Source: VAZQ01 sp963841705 (lineage in GTDB: Bacteria; Pseudomonadota; Alphaproteobacteria; Rhizobiales; Xanthobacteraceae). From it: 64,000 nucleotides of DNA. Made by a program: the position numbers and the translations under genes. This document shows positions 15,660 through 24,589 of the stretch, in pieces. The stretch's first letter is position 1. Every line of letters begins with the position of its first letter. Under the pieces are notes generated by a model, which was not told the origin of the DNA, did not search any database, and saw only the letters and a program-made list of their open reading frames with translations. The DNA lies in the NCBI GenBank assembly GCA_963841705.1, contig CAWJDY010000045.1, positions 1-64,000 on the forward strand, read 5' to 3'.

Positions 15660-16317
15660 ATGGCGAGTTCGACGCACTGGCAATCGGATGCGTTCGCGGA
15701 ATTGGCTCAGTCAGATCAGGAAGCACGGTCCGTTTTTAGTATGCGCCCATTGGTTCTCATTTCCCTGCGCATGTTTGGGCGGCCCCAGGGTTTCTTGGGC
15801 CGGCTAGGCGGCCGCATCATGGCGCGCCTGAATGCGGAATATGGCCTTTGGGTTGTCGATCTCCTTAAGGTGCAACCGCGAGACAGAGTCTTGGAAAGTC
15901 GGATTCGGACCCGGCGTGGTGATCGAGCTGTTGTCAAAGCGTGCAAGAGAGGGGCTGACCGCAGGTGTTGACCCATCCAAGGAAATGGTGGCGCAAGCGC
16001 AGGCTAGAAATGCGGCTGCCATACAGAGGGGCTCGGTCGACCTGCGGTTCGGTTCCGTCGAGCAACTGCCCTTCCCAGACAACAGCTTTGATAAGGCGAT
16101 GGCGGTGAATTCAATGCAGGTGTGGCCGGACGCGCTTGCAGGCCTGCGAGAATTCCGCAGGGTCATGAAGTCTGGGGCTCGGATCGCACTGGGCTTTACA
16201 TCCTACTCAGGCCAGACGAAGCAAGGATTGACGGAAACGCTCAACAGGGCCGGGTTCACGAACGCCTGTCTCAGAGAAACCGCTAACGCTTTTTGTGCGC
16301 TCGCGACGAAACCTTAA
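15660..16317 (+). pseudogene. Class I SAM-dependent methyltransferase, frameshifted
   Basis: The frame from ATG 15660 reads FGRPQGFLGRLGGRIMARLN and LKVQPRDRVLE. It then continues in another frame as VGFGPGVVIELLSK (SAM motif I), AGVDPSKEMVAQA, VEQLPFPDNSFDKAMAVNS and REFRRVMKSGARIALGF. The switch is explained by one extra A in the run at 15895-15897. Rejoined, the protein is about 218 residues, normal for a UbiE-like methyltransferase. Downstream is repeat and relic sequence. It could be a genuine mutation or a homopolymer sequencing error. Confidence 0.8.
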
Positions 16318-16371
16318 CGCGGCAGCCAAGTGGTTTGGGCTGGAAACTATGCCGCTTGGCGCTATAGCTTT

Positions 16372-16425
16372 TGCTGCAGTGCATGAGTCCGTAATGGCAC
16401 GAAGCGTAACTGCCGGAGTAGGCTG
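16372..16425. repeat. Dispersed repeat ttgctgcagtgcatgagtcc, copy 1
   Basis: ttgctgcagtgcatgagtcc followed by a tggcac block and aagcg. Similar copies lie at 18735, 19438 (degenerate), 23558 (degenerate), 24518 and 26932, all within the relic-rich stretch. It is not part of any gene I can recognise. Confidence 0.6.
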
Positions 16426-16450
16426 GCTAATTCCGGTTACTGAGGTGCTA

Positions 16451-16760
16451 CGGACAAAATTCATGGATACCGTCGCCGAAAATCGGCAGATGGACGAGCC
16501 CGGTTTCCGGCACCACGAGCAGCTCATGCATCGTGCCCGCGGAAAATCCTCGAGCACGACCTCGTCTCATAGGTCGCCGGATTGAGAAACAAGACCTTCG
16601 TGCCCATCTTGTCGACCGCGATCATTCCGCGCGGGGTGCCTGCGTTGACCATCGTCTCATGCTTTCCTTTCCACCGATGGATCAATTGTACCGCAATTAC
16701 GGGTGGCGTCGATCCTGACGGATCGCAATAAACGAGCCCGTTTTTTTCGGCGGCATCAAT
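16451..16760 (-). pseudogene. Beta-propeller (YVTN/YncE-like) protein remnant
   Basis: Minus strand, read across frames: NGLVYCDPSGSTPPVIAVQL, AGTPRGMIAVDKMGTKVLFLNPATYE, then VVLEDFP, then MHELLVVPETGLVHLPIFGDGIH. The pieces fit a single secreted beta-propeller protein but need at least two frame changes (near 16560 and 16530), and both ends are missing. It ends at repeat copy 1. It is dead by any reading. Confidence 0.6.
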
Positions 16761-16845
16761 CAATTGACTTGCTTGTCGAAGGCTTCCAGACTTGCCCTCA
16801 TCAAACGCCGGGCGAACCGGCGTGCGGTACAGGGGGAGGAACACC

Positions 16846-18180
16846 GTGGCCCAGACAATCGAAGGGTTCGTTGGCACGTCATTGGACGGTGCAAAGATTT
16901 CTTCGCTTCATATCAAGGTGATTGCACTGATAGCGGCTGGATATTTCTTCGACGTTATCGACCTGATCGTGCTGGGCTCGCTCATCCCGGACATGCTGGC
17001 AACGAAGTTCGCGACTGGCCCCGAAGTCGCGTGGGTCGGCAGCGCGACCGTACTGGGAATGTTCATCGGCGCCGCGGGGCAAGGCGAATTCTCCGACCGC
17101 TGGGGCCGTAAGACGGTCTACCAGTTTAACCTGCTGCTGTTCGGCGTGTTCACGATCCTAGGAGCGCTGGCGCCGACGGTCTGGTGGCTGATCGCGGCAC
17201 GCTTCATCGCAGGCGTTGGGCTCGGCGGCGAGCAGCCGCTCGCCTTTGCTTATGCCGGCGAATATTCGCCCAAGGCCATCCGTGGCCGCATTCTTGCGAT
17301 CGTCCACTTCATTGGCGGCGCCTGCGTGTGGCCAATCGCCTCGCTGTTTACGCTGTTCTTCCGCGATGCGATTGGCTGGCGCGGCGTGTGGATTGTGATC
17401 GGCATTGGCGCGCTCGTCGTCTGGCTGTTCCGATTTTGGCTGCCGGAATCGCCGCGCTATCTTGCGACCCATGGCAGGGGCCACCAGGCGCTCGACGTGC
17501 TCGTTCGCTTGGGGATTGCCGGGCCGAAGGAACCGCTCACCACCGACGCCGCAAGCGACACCAAAAGCGATCCATTTGCGATCGTGTTCAAGATGTTCCC
17601 GCTGCGCGTGGTCGCCGGCATGATCTGCTTCTCTGCTTTCTTCGGTGTTGCGATCGGGCTCGGCACCTGGCTGCCCAACATCATGACCGAGAAGGGATTC
17701 ACCATCACGAAGTCGCTTGCCTACACGTTCGGCATGACGCTTGCGGTGCCGTGCGCGAGCCTCTTCATGATGTACGCACTCGATAAATTCGGCCGTAAGA
17801 TCACCTCGGTTTGCGCATTCGTGGCGGCGGGTTTGATGGCGATCGTGTTCGCGAACGCCACGACCGATACGCAACTGCTGATTGCCGGCTTCGTGATGAT
17901 CTTCTGCATCCAGGTGGCGGGAAACTCGATGCAGATTTTCGCCTCCGAGGTGTTCCCGACCAACGCACGCGCCTCGGGCTTCGGCTGGGCGGCGGGCGTC
18001 GGGCGTCTCGCCACCGCCGGTATCGTGCCGGCGATCCTGTGGGTACGCACCAGCTGGGGACTGACCGCGGTGTTCGTGTGTCTGGCGATCGTTCTGCTGA
18101 TCGCCGCGGTTTCAGTCACGCAGCTCGGTCCCGAGACCAAACAAAAAGGGCTTGACGAGATCGCGCCCCCCACGGGCTAG
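16846..18180 (+). CDS. MFS transporter (metabolite:H+ symporter type)
   Basis: 444 residues from the GTG at 16846, preceded by aggggGAGGA. The frame is open from 16792, but that part is weak. It has twelve predicted membrane helices. The MFS motif GEFSDRWGRKTVYQ lies in loop 2-3 and a related FGRKITS in loop 8-9. PESPRYLATHGR after helix 6 and the VGLGGEQPLAFAYAGEYSPKAIRGR region are typical of the sugar-porter/aromatic-acid symporter group. The substrate is probably an organic acid or sugar, not resolvable here. The gene is intact among relics and has no catabolic partner next to it. Confidence 0.88.
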   Translation: MAQTIEGFVGTSLDGAKISSLHIKVIALIAAGYFFDVIDLIVLGSLIPDMLATKFATGPEVAWVGSATVLGMFIGAAGQGEFSDRWGRKTVYQFNLLLFGVFTILGALAPTVWWLIAARFIAGVGLGGEQPLAFAYAGEYSPKAIRGRILAIVHFIGGACVWPIASLFTLFFRDAIGWRGVWIVIGIGALVVWLFRFWLPESPRYLATHGRGHQALDVLVRLGIAGPKEPLTTDAASDTKSDPFAIVFKMFPLRVVAGMICFSAFFGVAIGLGTWLPNIMTEKGFTITKSLAYTFGMTLAVPCASLFMMYALDKFGRKITSVCAFVAAGLMAIVFANATTDTQLLIAGFVMIFCIQVAGNSMQIFASEVFPTNARASGFGWAAGVGRLATAGIVPAILWVRTSWGLTAVFVCLAIVLLIAAVSVTQLGPETKQKGLDEIAPPTG

Positions 18181-18361
18181 CAATAGGATCGTTGCCTCTC
18201 TTTTGTGAGGCGCAGCAGCAACGACGCTCGTACTGTCACTTATGCCTGAATCTGACCCAAACCAGACAAAGACCGGATCGAAATCCCGCAGCGCAGCGCG
18301 CCCCTGACTTGAAGGTCGCCAGCCGTTATGCTGTCGCAGGCTCTCTTGGGAGGATCAGCGG

Positions 18362-18727
18362 ATGCATTTCCATCAATGGAAACGTCGCGAGTTCGTCGCG
18401 CTGATCGGCGGCCCGACGACCGCGTGGTCCCTTGCGGCGCGCGCGCAGCAGCCGACGATGCCAGTGATTGGCATCCTAAGCGGCATGTCGCATGCGGGTG
18501 AATTTGCCGAGGAGGGTGGTCTGGTCACTTACGCGCCTGATTTTGCCGACGGATACCGCCACGCGGGTAATTACGCCGAAAAAATTCTTACTGGTGCCAA
18601 GCCGGCCGATTTGCCGGTTGTGCAACCTACCAAATTCGAACTGTCTATCAACCTCAAGACCGCAAAGTCGCTCGGTATCGTCATTCCTCCAGGCATCCTA
18701 GCTATTGCGGACCAAGTCATCGAATAG
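18362..18727 (+). pseudogene. ABC_sub_bind gene with large internal deletion
   Basis: 121 codons. The N-terminus has the signal peptide region (KRREFVALIGG ... LAARAQQ) and the start of the mature domain (MPVIGILSG). It jumps directly to the C-terminal end of the family (EFAEEGGLVTYAPDFADGYR, ILTGAKPADLPVVQPTKFEL, NLKTAKSLGIVIPPG, ADQVIE). The three intact copies at 19877-22825 are about 326 residues, so about 205 residues are missing, including the binding cleft. The frame is intact across the junction. A comparable mini gene occurs at 56449-56655. It is probably non-functional. Confidence 0.75.
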
Positions 18728-18734
18728 GCCGGCG

Positions 18735-18795
18735 GTTTGCTGCAGTGCACGAGCCCGGTTGTGGCACCAAGTGTGCGTGTCGCAATGTCCGCTCG
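18735..18795. repeat. Dispersed repeat ttgctgcagtgca, copy 2
   Basis: tttgctgcagtgcacgagcc followed by cggttgtggcaccaagtg, directly after the mini ABC_sub_bind stop. Same family as 16372 and 26932. Confidence 0.6.
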
Positions 18796-18888
18796 AGCAC
18801 CGCTTACAAAGGATTAGCAGAAGTAGACTCGAAAACGGTGCGCATGACACCTCACCGGCTCGTTGGTCGAGCCCGCGTATATTGATGC

Positions 18889-19314
18889 CTACCTGCCGTC
18901 GTTCCAGATATCGGCTGCGAGCTTCCAGTCGTTTCCGACCTTTTCCCATACCACGACGTATTTGCCCGTGACCTCCCGGGGGGTAGCGCCCTTGGTTTTG
19001 AGGCTGAACGTCCCGATCTCACGCGCCGCAGAGGGGCCGAGTGACTTGACGTCGAGCGTTGTGAGTTTCGGATCGCCAACTTGCTCTGCCATCCCCTTCC
19101 ACATTACCTCGATCGCGACTCTGCCCTTTACGATGCCCGACCCCGGTGGGAATGCGCTGGCGTCGTCGGTGTAGAGGGAGGCAACGCCGGCGAAATCACT
19201 CTTGTTGAAAAAATCAATCCATTTGGCATTCACCGCCTCAATCTCGCTCTTCTGGCCGAAGGCCGGCGCGGTCAAGGCGGCCACGAAGGCGATCACCAAT
19301 GCAATCCTGCACAT
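18889..19314 (-). CDS. Secreted NTF2-like (SnoaL/DUF4440-type) protein
   Basis: 141 residues. Signal peptide (about 1-20, cleavage near PAFGQ), then one NTF2-like cone fold: EIEAVNAKWIDFFNKSDFAGVASLYTDDASAFPPGS, REIGTFSLKT and YVVVWEKVGNDWKLAADIWN. This pattern is typical of YybH/SgcJ-type proteins, which bind small ligands or act as cyclases; no catalytic residues can be assigned. The codons look normal for the window. It stands alone between repeats. Confidence 0.82.
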   Translation of the reverse strand: MCRIALVIAFVAALTAPAFGQKSEIEAVNAKWIDFFNKSDFAGVASLYTDDASAFPPGSGIVKGRVAIEVMWKGMAEQVGDPKLTTLDVKSLGPSAAREIGTFSLKTKGATPREVTGKYVVVWEKVGNDWKLAADIWNDGR

Positions 19315-19876
19315 CCGATTGCTCCTGTTCGAGTGGCTGGCGTTTGTGCCGACTTTGGCGAGTTTGCAAGGGCATAGCCCCTTGAATCAAGACATCGGTC
19401 GGCGCGCAGATCACTTGCGAACCGATCGAGTGAGGGGCTCCGTGCTGCGTTGCATTAGTCCGGAGGTGGCATTGTATCAATGGCGAGATTGAACGTTGCC
19501 AACTCGCGAGCTCGCCTTTCGATTTTGAAGCTTCGTCCGAATGGACCAGACGTGCCTTGACAACAGCGGCGGTTTCGCCCCGATCAGCTTCCCCTTGCTC
19601 CAGGGCGTGCGCTTCGGTGGGGGTAGGATCGAGTTGTCATCGTCCATGGTCATCCTCCTTTGGGTTAAGTGAGGACGACATGGTGCGCCGGATGCCTAAT
19701 CCGCTGAATTAGGGTAGCTTTCGGGAGTGGTGCAGACATGGGCTCGGGCTCTGGGCCGATCGGGGTCGCTGCTTTTGACCCATAGCTGTCAATCGGCGGT
19801 CAAATTTGCTGTGCTGCACAACTCCGTTCTCGCGTAGATGTGGTAATGTACAGGCCCCGGCCTAAGGAGGGGACCT
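19315..19876. other. Intergenic region with relic A and leader repeat
   Basis: Apart from integrase head A (19477-19653) this 560-base stretch has two repeats: a degenerate copy of the ttgctgcagtgcat family at 19438-19475 (cgtgctgcgttgcattagtc) and a copy of the tgacccat...aatcggc family at 19776-19823. The 120 bases between the relic ATG and the second repeat resemble the leader of relics B and C. The last 20 bases hold taaggaggggacct, the ribosome binding site for the TTG at 19877. Confidence 0.6.
19477..19653 (-). pseudogene. Integrase-like gene head, relic A
   Basis: 58 codons from the ATG at 19653 (MTMDDDNSILPPPKRTPW, then KGKLIGAKPPL, HVWSIRTKLQ). One extra A in the complement of the T run at 19523-19526 shifts the frame; without it the text continues as ERRARELATFNLAID. 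These are the first residues of a tyrosine-recombinase-like protein known to me from rhizobial genomes, where KLQIEGRTRDLAMFNLAID is followed by the catalytic part. Nothing after this point remains: the sequence runs into a degenerate repeat at 19438-19475. Relics B (24590) and C (25385) are heads of the same gene. Confidence 0.65.
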
Positions 19877-20854
19877 TTGAGGCGCCGCGAGTTCATCGCG
19901 CTACTCGGCGGATCGACAGCGGCATGGTCGCTCGCGGTGCGCGCGCAGCAGCCAGCCATGCCGGTGATCGGGTTCATGTACGGCGGCGAGGCGCAGGCAC
20001 GTGTATTGGCTCCATTTCGACAAGGCCTAAACGAAACTGGTTACATCGAGGGTCGTAACGTCAAGATCGAATACCGGTGGGCGGAGAGTCGATACGATCG
20101 TCTGCCGGGGATGGCGGCTGATCTCGTAAGCCGACAGGTAACCGTGATCACAGCGATCACCACCCCCGCAGCACTCGCAGCCAAAGCTGCGACCGCCGTC
20201 ATTCCAATAGTCTTCCAAACGGGGGGCGACCCGATCAAGCTTGGATTCGTGACCAGCCTAAACCGACCGGGCGGCAACATGACCGGCTCGACCCAGTTGA
20301 ACGAAGAGGTAGGTCCGAAGCGGCTGGAACTATTGCACGAGCTGCTTCCTACCGCGAGCGTCATTGCGCTTCTCGTCAACCCAACCGATTCCGGTCTTGC
20401 CGAGGCAAATACGAGAAGCGTGCGGGCTGCGGCCCATGCCCTCAGCCTCCAGCTCCATGTCCTGCACGCAAGCACCGAGCGCGACTTCGATGCGCTGTTC
20501 GCAAACATGATCCAATTGCAGGCGGGTGGGCTTGTGATCGGTCCGGATCCATTCTTTGTGAGTCGAAGCGAACAGCTCGCTGCACTCACTGTCCGCCACG
20601 CGGTGCCGGCGGTGTTCGAAACCCGCGAGTTTGTCGCGGCTGGCGGCCTGATGAGCTATGGAGGCAACCAACCTGACGCTTACCGTCTGGCCGGCGTCTA
20701 CACTGCGCGTATTCTCAAAGGCGAGAAGCCCGGCGAGCTGCCAGTCCAGCAGGGCACGAAAGTTGAATTGTTCCTGAACCTCAAGACCGCCAAGGCGCTC
20801 GGACTCACTGTCCCCCTTCCGCTGTCGGGTCGCGCCGATGAGGTGATCGAGTGA
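19877..20854 (+). CDS. ABC_sub_bind periplasmic substrate-binding protein 1
   Basis: 325 residues. The TTG start at 19877 is supported by AAGGAGGGG 8-13 bases upstream and by the normal family N-terminus RRREFIALLGG. It has a twin-arginine-like signal peptide ending RAQQ, then a two-lobed type 1 periplasmic binding fold (MPVIGFMYGGEA, GRNVKIEYRWAE, PIVFQTGGDPIKLGFV, NRPGGNMTGSTQ, KRLELLHELLP). The C-terminus is the family's LNLKTAKALGL ... ADEVIE. Its role is capture of an unknown small solute. No permease or ATPase gene is nearby. Its stop overlaps the next gene. Confidence 0.85.
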   Translation: MRRREFIALLGGSTAAWSLAVRAQQPAMPVIGFMYGGEAQARVLAPFRQGLNETGYIEGRNVKIEYRWAESRYDRLPGMAADLVSRQVTVITAITTPAALAAKAATAVIPIVFQTGGDPIKLGFVTSLNRPGGNMTGSTQLNEEVGPKRLELLHELLPTASVIALLVNPTDSGLAEANTRSVRAAAHALSLQLHVLHASTERDFDALFANMIQLQAGGLVIGPDPFFVSRSEQLAALTVRHAVPAVFETREFVAAGGLMSYGGNQPDAYRLAGVYTARILKGEKPGELPVQQGTKVELFLNLKTAKALGLTVPLPLSGRADEVIE

Positions 20855-21831
20855 GAAGACGGACGTTCATATCAGTGCTTGGTGCCGCAGCGACGTGGCC
20901 GCTTGCCGCGCGCGCGCAGCAGGCCGGCAAGGTCTGGCGCATCGGGTTTCTCTCTGGAGCATCGCGTTCGGCTGTTTCCGGTTCTTACGATGCATTGGTG
21001 CAAGCCATGCGCGAGCTGGGTTATGTCGAGGGAAAGGATTTCGTCATCGAGTGGCGCTCGGTGGAGGGACGGTACGAGCGAATTCCCGAAATTGCCGCGG
21101 AGCTTGTGCGACTGAAGGTCGATGTCATCGTCACGGCCCTGTCGGCCGCCCTGCCGACGCTGAAGCAGGCAGTCACCACGATCCCCATTGTCATGGCTTA
21201 CTCGACCGATCCGGTCGGAAGCGGTCTCGTCGCGAGCCTCGCGCGTCCCGGCGGTAACATCACCGGACTGGCGAGCTCGTCCGATGACTCGTCTCCGAAA
21301 CAACTGGAGCTGCTAGCAAGTATTGTGCCCAACGTTTCCCGCATTGGAGTTCTCGGAAATCCAGCTACGTCGAACTATTCTTCCGTGCTGAAGAGTGCGC
21401 AAGACGCCGCCAAGAAAGTTGGCCTTTCTATCGTCCCGATGGAGGCACCCAGCCCGCAGGAAATCGAGAATGCCGTCGCGGCACTTGCCAAGGAGCGCGT
21501 GCCCGCGGCCATGTTCCCGGGCGACGCCGTTTTCTTCGGGCAGCGGCAGCGGATCGCCGAACTCGCGCTCGCAAACCACCTGGCGACGATGTTCGCGCAG
21601 CGCGAATACGTCGTGGCCGGCGGGCTGATGAGCTACGGCGAAAGCCTCGCCGACTTCTTCCGCCGCGCCGCCTCCTATGTGGACAAGATTTTCAAGGGCG
21701 CCAAGCCGGGCGAGTTGCCGATCGAGCAGCCCACGCGCTTTGATTTCGTCATCAACCGCAAGACCGCCGACGCGCTCGGCGTCACGATCCCGGCGCAGCT
21801 CTACATCTTCGCCGACGCGGTGATCGAGTGA
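20851..21831 (+). CDS. ABC_sub_bind periplasmic substrate-binding protein 2
   Basis: 326 residues from the GTG at 20851, which overlaps the TGA of the previous gene by three bases (GTGA). The RRRTFISVLG signal peptide ends AARAQQ. The family blocks are SAVSGSYDALVQAMRELGYVEG, DFVIEWRSVEGRYERIPEIA, PIVMAYSTDPVGSGLVASLARPGGNITG, AGGLMSYGESLADFFRRAASYVDKI and the C-terminal ADAVIE. It is a paralogue of its neighbours but clearly diverged, so this is not a recent duplication. Solute unknown. Confidence 0.86.
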   Translation: MRRRTFISVLGAAATWPLAARAQQAGKVWRIGFLSGASRSAVSGSYDALVQAMRELGYVEGKDFVIEWRSVEGRYERIPEIAAELVRLKVDVIVTALSAALPTLKQAVTTIPIVMAYSTDPVGSGLVASLARPGGNITGLASSSDDSSPKQLELLASIVPNVSRIGVLGNPATSNYSSVLKSAQDAAKKVGLSIVPMEAPSPQEIENAVAALAKERVPAAMFPGDAVFFGQRQRIAELALANHLATMFAQREYVVAGGLMSYGESLADFFRRAASYVDKIFKGAKPGELPIEQPTRFDFVINRKTADALGVTIPAQLYIFADAVIE

Positions 21832-21838
21832 GCGCAAA

Positions 21839-22825
21839 ATGAAGCGGCGCGAGTTCATCACGCTGCTCGGCGGCGCGGCCGCTTGGCCGCTGGCGGCGCG
21901 CGCGCAGCAGCTTGACGTGGTGCGACGGATCGGCGCGCTAATGAGCTTCGCCGTCAACGATCCGGAAGCGCAATCGCGTGTGGCAGCCTTTGAAAATGGA
22001 CTGCGGGACCTGGGATGGATAAAGGGGCACAACCTCAGAATCGAGTACCGCTGGGCTGACGATCCCGACGTGTTGCGCGCCTACGCGACCGAGCTGGTAG
22101 GCATGGCGCCCGACTTGATCTTGGCCAACAGCACGCCGGTCATAGCCGCTCTGCAGGAGCAAGCCCACGCCGTACCGATCGTGTTCACGCAAGTGACTGA
22201 TCCGGTCGGCCAAGGCCTGGTGCCGAACCTGGCGCATCCGGGCGGTCATCTCACCGGCTTCACCAGCTTTGAGTTCTCGATCGGGACCAAGTGGTTGGAG
22301 ACGCTCAAGGAGGTGGCGCCGCGCGTCACACGTGTTGCGCTTGTCTTCAACCCTCAGACGGCGCCATTCGCCGACTTATTCTGGCGACCAGTGGAGGCCG
22401 CTGCCCCGTCTTTCGCCGTCATGCCGATCTCGGCCGGTACGCTTACCTTTGTCGAGTTCGAGCGTATGGTCGATGCGTTCGCACGCGAGCCAAGAGGTGG
22501 TTTAATAGTGCTGCCGGATGTCAGTACATTGAACTATCGCGACGGGCTCATTGGACTTGCCGCCCGCCACCGCCTGCCGGCTGTCTACCCGGAACGTATT
22601 TTTGCCACGAGCGGCGGTCTGCTGTCATATGGTAGCGACGTTTCCGATGTTTTTCGGCGCGCGGCTGGCTACGTCGATCGCATCCTCAAGGGCGAGAAGC
22701 CGGCCAATCTCCCGGTGCAGTCGCCGACCAAGTACGAACTGGTGATCAATCTCAAAACCGCGAAGGCGCTCGGCCTCGAAGTTCCACCAACCTTGCTTGC
22801 CACCGCCAACGAGGTGATCGAATAA
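21839..22825 (+). CDS. ABC_sub_bind periplasmic substrate-binding protein 3
   Basis: 328 residues from ATG 21839, seven bases after the previous stop. The signal peptide is KRREFITLLGGAAAWPLAARAQQ-like (ends RAQQ). The mature part has WIKGHNLRIEYRWADD, PIVFTQVTDPVGQGLVPNLAHPGG, GGLLSYGSDVSDVFRRAAGYVDRIL and the C-terminal ATANEVIE. It is the third of three tandem paralogues. The Tat-like signal implies a folded or cofactor-bound periplasmic protein, but no cofactor site can be named. No transport partner genes are present. Confidence 0.86.
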   Translation: MKRREFITLLGGAAAWPLAARAQQLDVVRRIGALMSFAVNDPEAQSRVAAFENGLRDLGWIKGHNLRIEYRWADDPDVLRAYATELVGMAPDLILANSTPVIAALQEQAHAVPIVFTQVTDPVGQGLVPNLAHPGGHLTGFTSFEFSIGTKWLETLKEVAPRVTRVALVFNPQTAPFADLFWRPVEAAAPSFAVMPISAGTLTFVEFERMVDAFAREPRGGLIVLPDVSTLNYRDGLIGLAARHRLPAVYPERIFATSGGLLSYGSDVSDVFRRAAGYVDRILKGEKPANLPVQSPTKYELVINLKTAKALGLEVPPTLLATANEVIE

Positions 22826-22992
22826 CGGTGACAGTTGCTGCATCTGCTCACGGCAGCTCTTGGCACGCAAGAGCCCTTCCAGTCGTGTCGCTGGAAGTCC
22901 GCTTACTGAGCCCACAGGCTGATTGGATGATTTTTTGCCGTGGTGTATGAGTCCGCGCTTGGATCTGAGCCGCGAAAAAAGGTGCTTCGCAT

Positions 22993-23487
22993 TTGAAAGA
23001 TAAGGAACATGGCATTCCCCTGATTCCCGATATTGCCGTCGTCGAGGACAGGCTAGGCGCCCTTCCAGTTGTTACCTACCAGTCCGGCGAAAACGTGCTC
23101 ACCGCCGGTTCGAAAACGGGCCGCTTACTTATCCTCAAGAAGGGCGCGGTCGCGATTGTCAAAGAGACCATCGAGATCGCCAAGGTGTCGGAGCCTGGCG
23201 CCGTCTTCGGTGAGCTCTCTGCGTTGCTAGATCAGCCGCATTCAGCGGACGTGCGTGCCTTGGAGACCTCGCAGTTTCACGTCGCCGATGCGACTGCTCT
23301 CCTTCTGCAAGATCCGCTTGTGCTTCTGTACGTCGCCACGGTTCTGGCACGTCGTTTCGACGCCGCCGATCAAGCCCTCATTGAACTGAAGAAACAGATG
23401 CAGGCCCGTCAGCCACGCAGTGAGATCGGCGAAACAATCGATAAGGTGGAAGGACTGCTGTACCGGTACTTCCGTCTATTCGAATGA
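22993..23487 (+). CDS. Stand-alone cyclic-nucleotide-binding domain protein
   Basis: 164 residues from a TTG at 22993; ribosome binding site weak, start uncertain. The cNMP-binding beta barrel spans about 30-120 (YQSGENVLTAGSKTGRLLILKKGAVAIVKE, EPGAVFGELSALLDQPHSADVRALE). A C-terminal helical region follows (YVATVLARRFDAADQALIELKKQMQ), with no DNA-binding domain. The phosphate-binding-cassette region has GELSALLDQPHSADVRA instead of the canonical GE..L....R.A, so the ligand is uncertain. It may be a sensor module acting on a partner. Part of its C-terminus may be lost before the relic zone. Confidence 0.75.
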   Translation: MKDKEHGIPLIPDIAVVEDRLGALPVVTYQSGENVLTAGSKTGRLLILKKGAVAIVKETIEIAKVSEPGAVFGELSALLDQPHSADVRALETSQFHVADATALLLQDPLVLLYVATVLARRFDAADQALIELKKQMQARQPRSEIGETIDKVEGLLYRYFRLFE

Positions 23488-23950
23488 CGGCTTTGAAGCG
23501 GACGAGCGGCTAGCATCTGGACCAACCCAGGTTGCATCAACACCTTGGAAAGGGGGTCTTTGCTGCACTGCACATATCGCTAATGGCACTCAAGAGCCTC
23601 GGCAACGCGGCTGCGCGAGGTCCCGCTTACAGGGGTGCTGCGGATAGAGCGCCCAGGCGCTGGGGATCACCGAAATCGTAGCTTTTGACCCATCTGCGAC
23701 ATTGGCTGTGCACTGCGGCAATGGCTTGATGCTGGCTCAGCCCCCTATCAAAGCGCTCGTTTGAGCCGATACAATGCTGTCTCCTGAACTTGGGAGCGGA
23801 TATCCGTCGCATCGAGCACCACAGCTGATGGCCAACGACGCCATCAGAGACAAAGCGATAATTAGTGACCCGTATCACAGTGCAACCCATCTGGTAATGC
23901 TACAGAGCAAATCGCGCTGCAAACAGCTGCAGCCTCACACCGGAGACAAA
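23488..23950. other. Intergenic region with two dispersed repeats
   Basis: No gene. 23558-23610 is a degenerate copy of the ttgctgcagtgca family. 23686-23768 (tgacccatctgcgacattgg, then ctgtgcactgcggcaatggc, then cccctatcaaag..gctcgtttgagcc) is a longer repeat matching 25619-25705 almost throughout. An open frame runs into the next gene from 23774 but lacks family-like sequence before the signal peptide at 23951. Confidence 0.55.
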
Positions 23951-24472
23951 ATGTCACTTACCCGCATCTTTGCGCTCGGCTTGGCGCTGACGTTCATCAC
24001 TGGCATCGCCAGCACTGCGGTGGCGACAGCCAAGGAGTTGAGGTTTCCGGAAATAGGCGACGTTGCTTTCGTTCTGGCTGTTCCCGACAACTGGGGCGTT
24101 TCCAGAGTTGGTCCAAATCTGCTCCTGAAGGGACCCGACCGTAGCTCGTCAGTGGCGCTTGCGGTAATTCAAAACAAGGACGAAGCGACAGCGCCAGACG
24201 ACGATTTGGCAAAGGCTATTTTCAAAGCCAGCAACGCCGAGCCTTTCAGCAAGCATGAGCCCGGAGCAATCGGCGGCATCAAAGCCGAGGCCTATTACAG
24301 CAAAACGACGAATACCAAGAACCTCAATGTCCTCTTTAAGCTGATGATCGTCAAAGTCGCAAAAACCTATGTAGTGACCGAGACCATCATCACCTTATCG
24401 GACCTCAGCGCTGCGCAGCAGCAATCCCTCGACGCGGTAGTGAAAGGTATCACGCTGACCGGTGTCAAATAG
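23951..24472 (+). CDS. Secreted protein of unknown function
   Basis: 173 residues from ATG 23951, chosen because it opens a clean signal peptide (MSLTRIFALGLALTFITG, cleavage near ATA-KE at about residue 27). The mature part (LRFPEIGDVAFVLAVPDNWGVSRVGPN, then KAYYSKTTN-like and TYVVTETIITLSDLSAAQQQSLDAVVKGI) resembles small periplasmic or lipoprotein-like domains of the PsbP/DUF1795 kind, but I do not recognise a named family. No cysteines are seen in the mature part. The gene is isolated among relics. Confidence 0.7.
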   Translation: MSLTRIFALGLALTFITGIASTAVATAKELRFPEIGDVAFVLAVPDNWGVSRVGPNLLLKGPDRSSSVALAVIQNKDEATAPDDDLAKAIFKASNAEPFSKHEPGAIGGIKAEAYYSKTTNTKNLNVLFKLMIVKVAKTYVVTETIITLSDLSAAQQQSLDAVVKGITLTGVK

Positions 24473-24517
24473 TCCTTCCCCACCGTTCATTTTTGCCCGC
24501 AAGTCCGATAGTGCCTT

Positions 24518-24565
24518 TGTGTTGCAGTGCAAAGTCTGCTTGTGGCACGAAGTGTGGGTGTCGTT
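24518..24565. repeat. Dispersed repeat ttgcagtgca, copy next to relic B
   Basis: tttgtgttgcagtgcaaagt, then ctgcttgtggcacgaagtgt. Same family as 16372, 18735 and 26932. It lies immediately beyond the truncated end of integrase head B, as the degenerate copy does at head A. Confidence 0.55.
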
Positions 24566-24589
24566 GCGCCGATGACTGATATCGGATGA

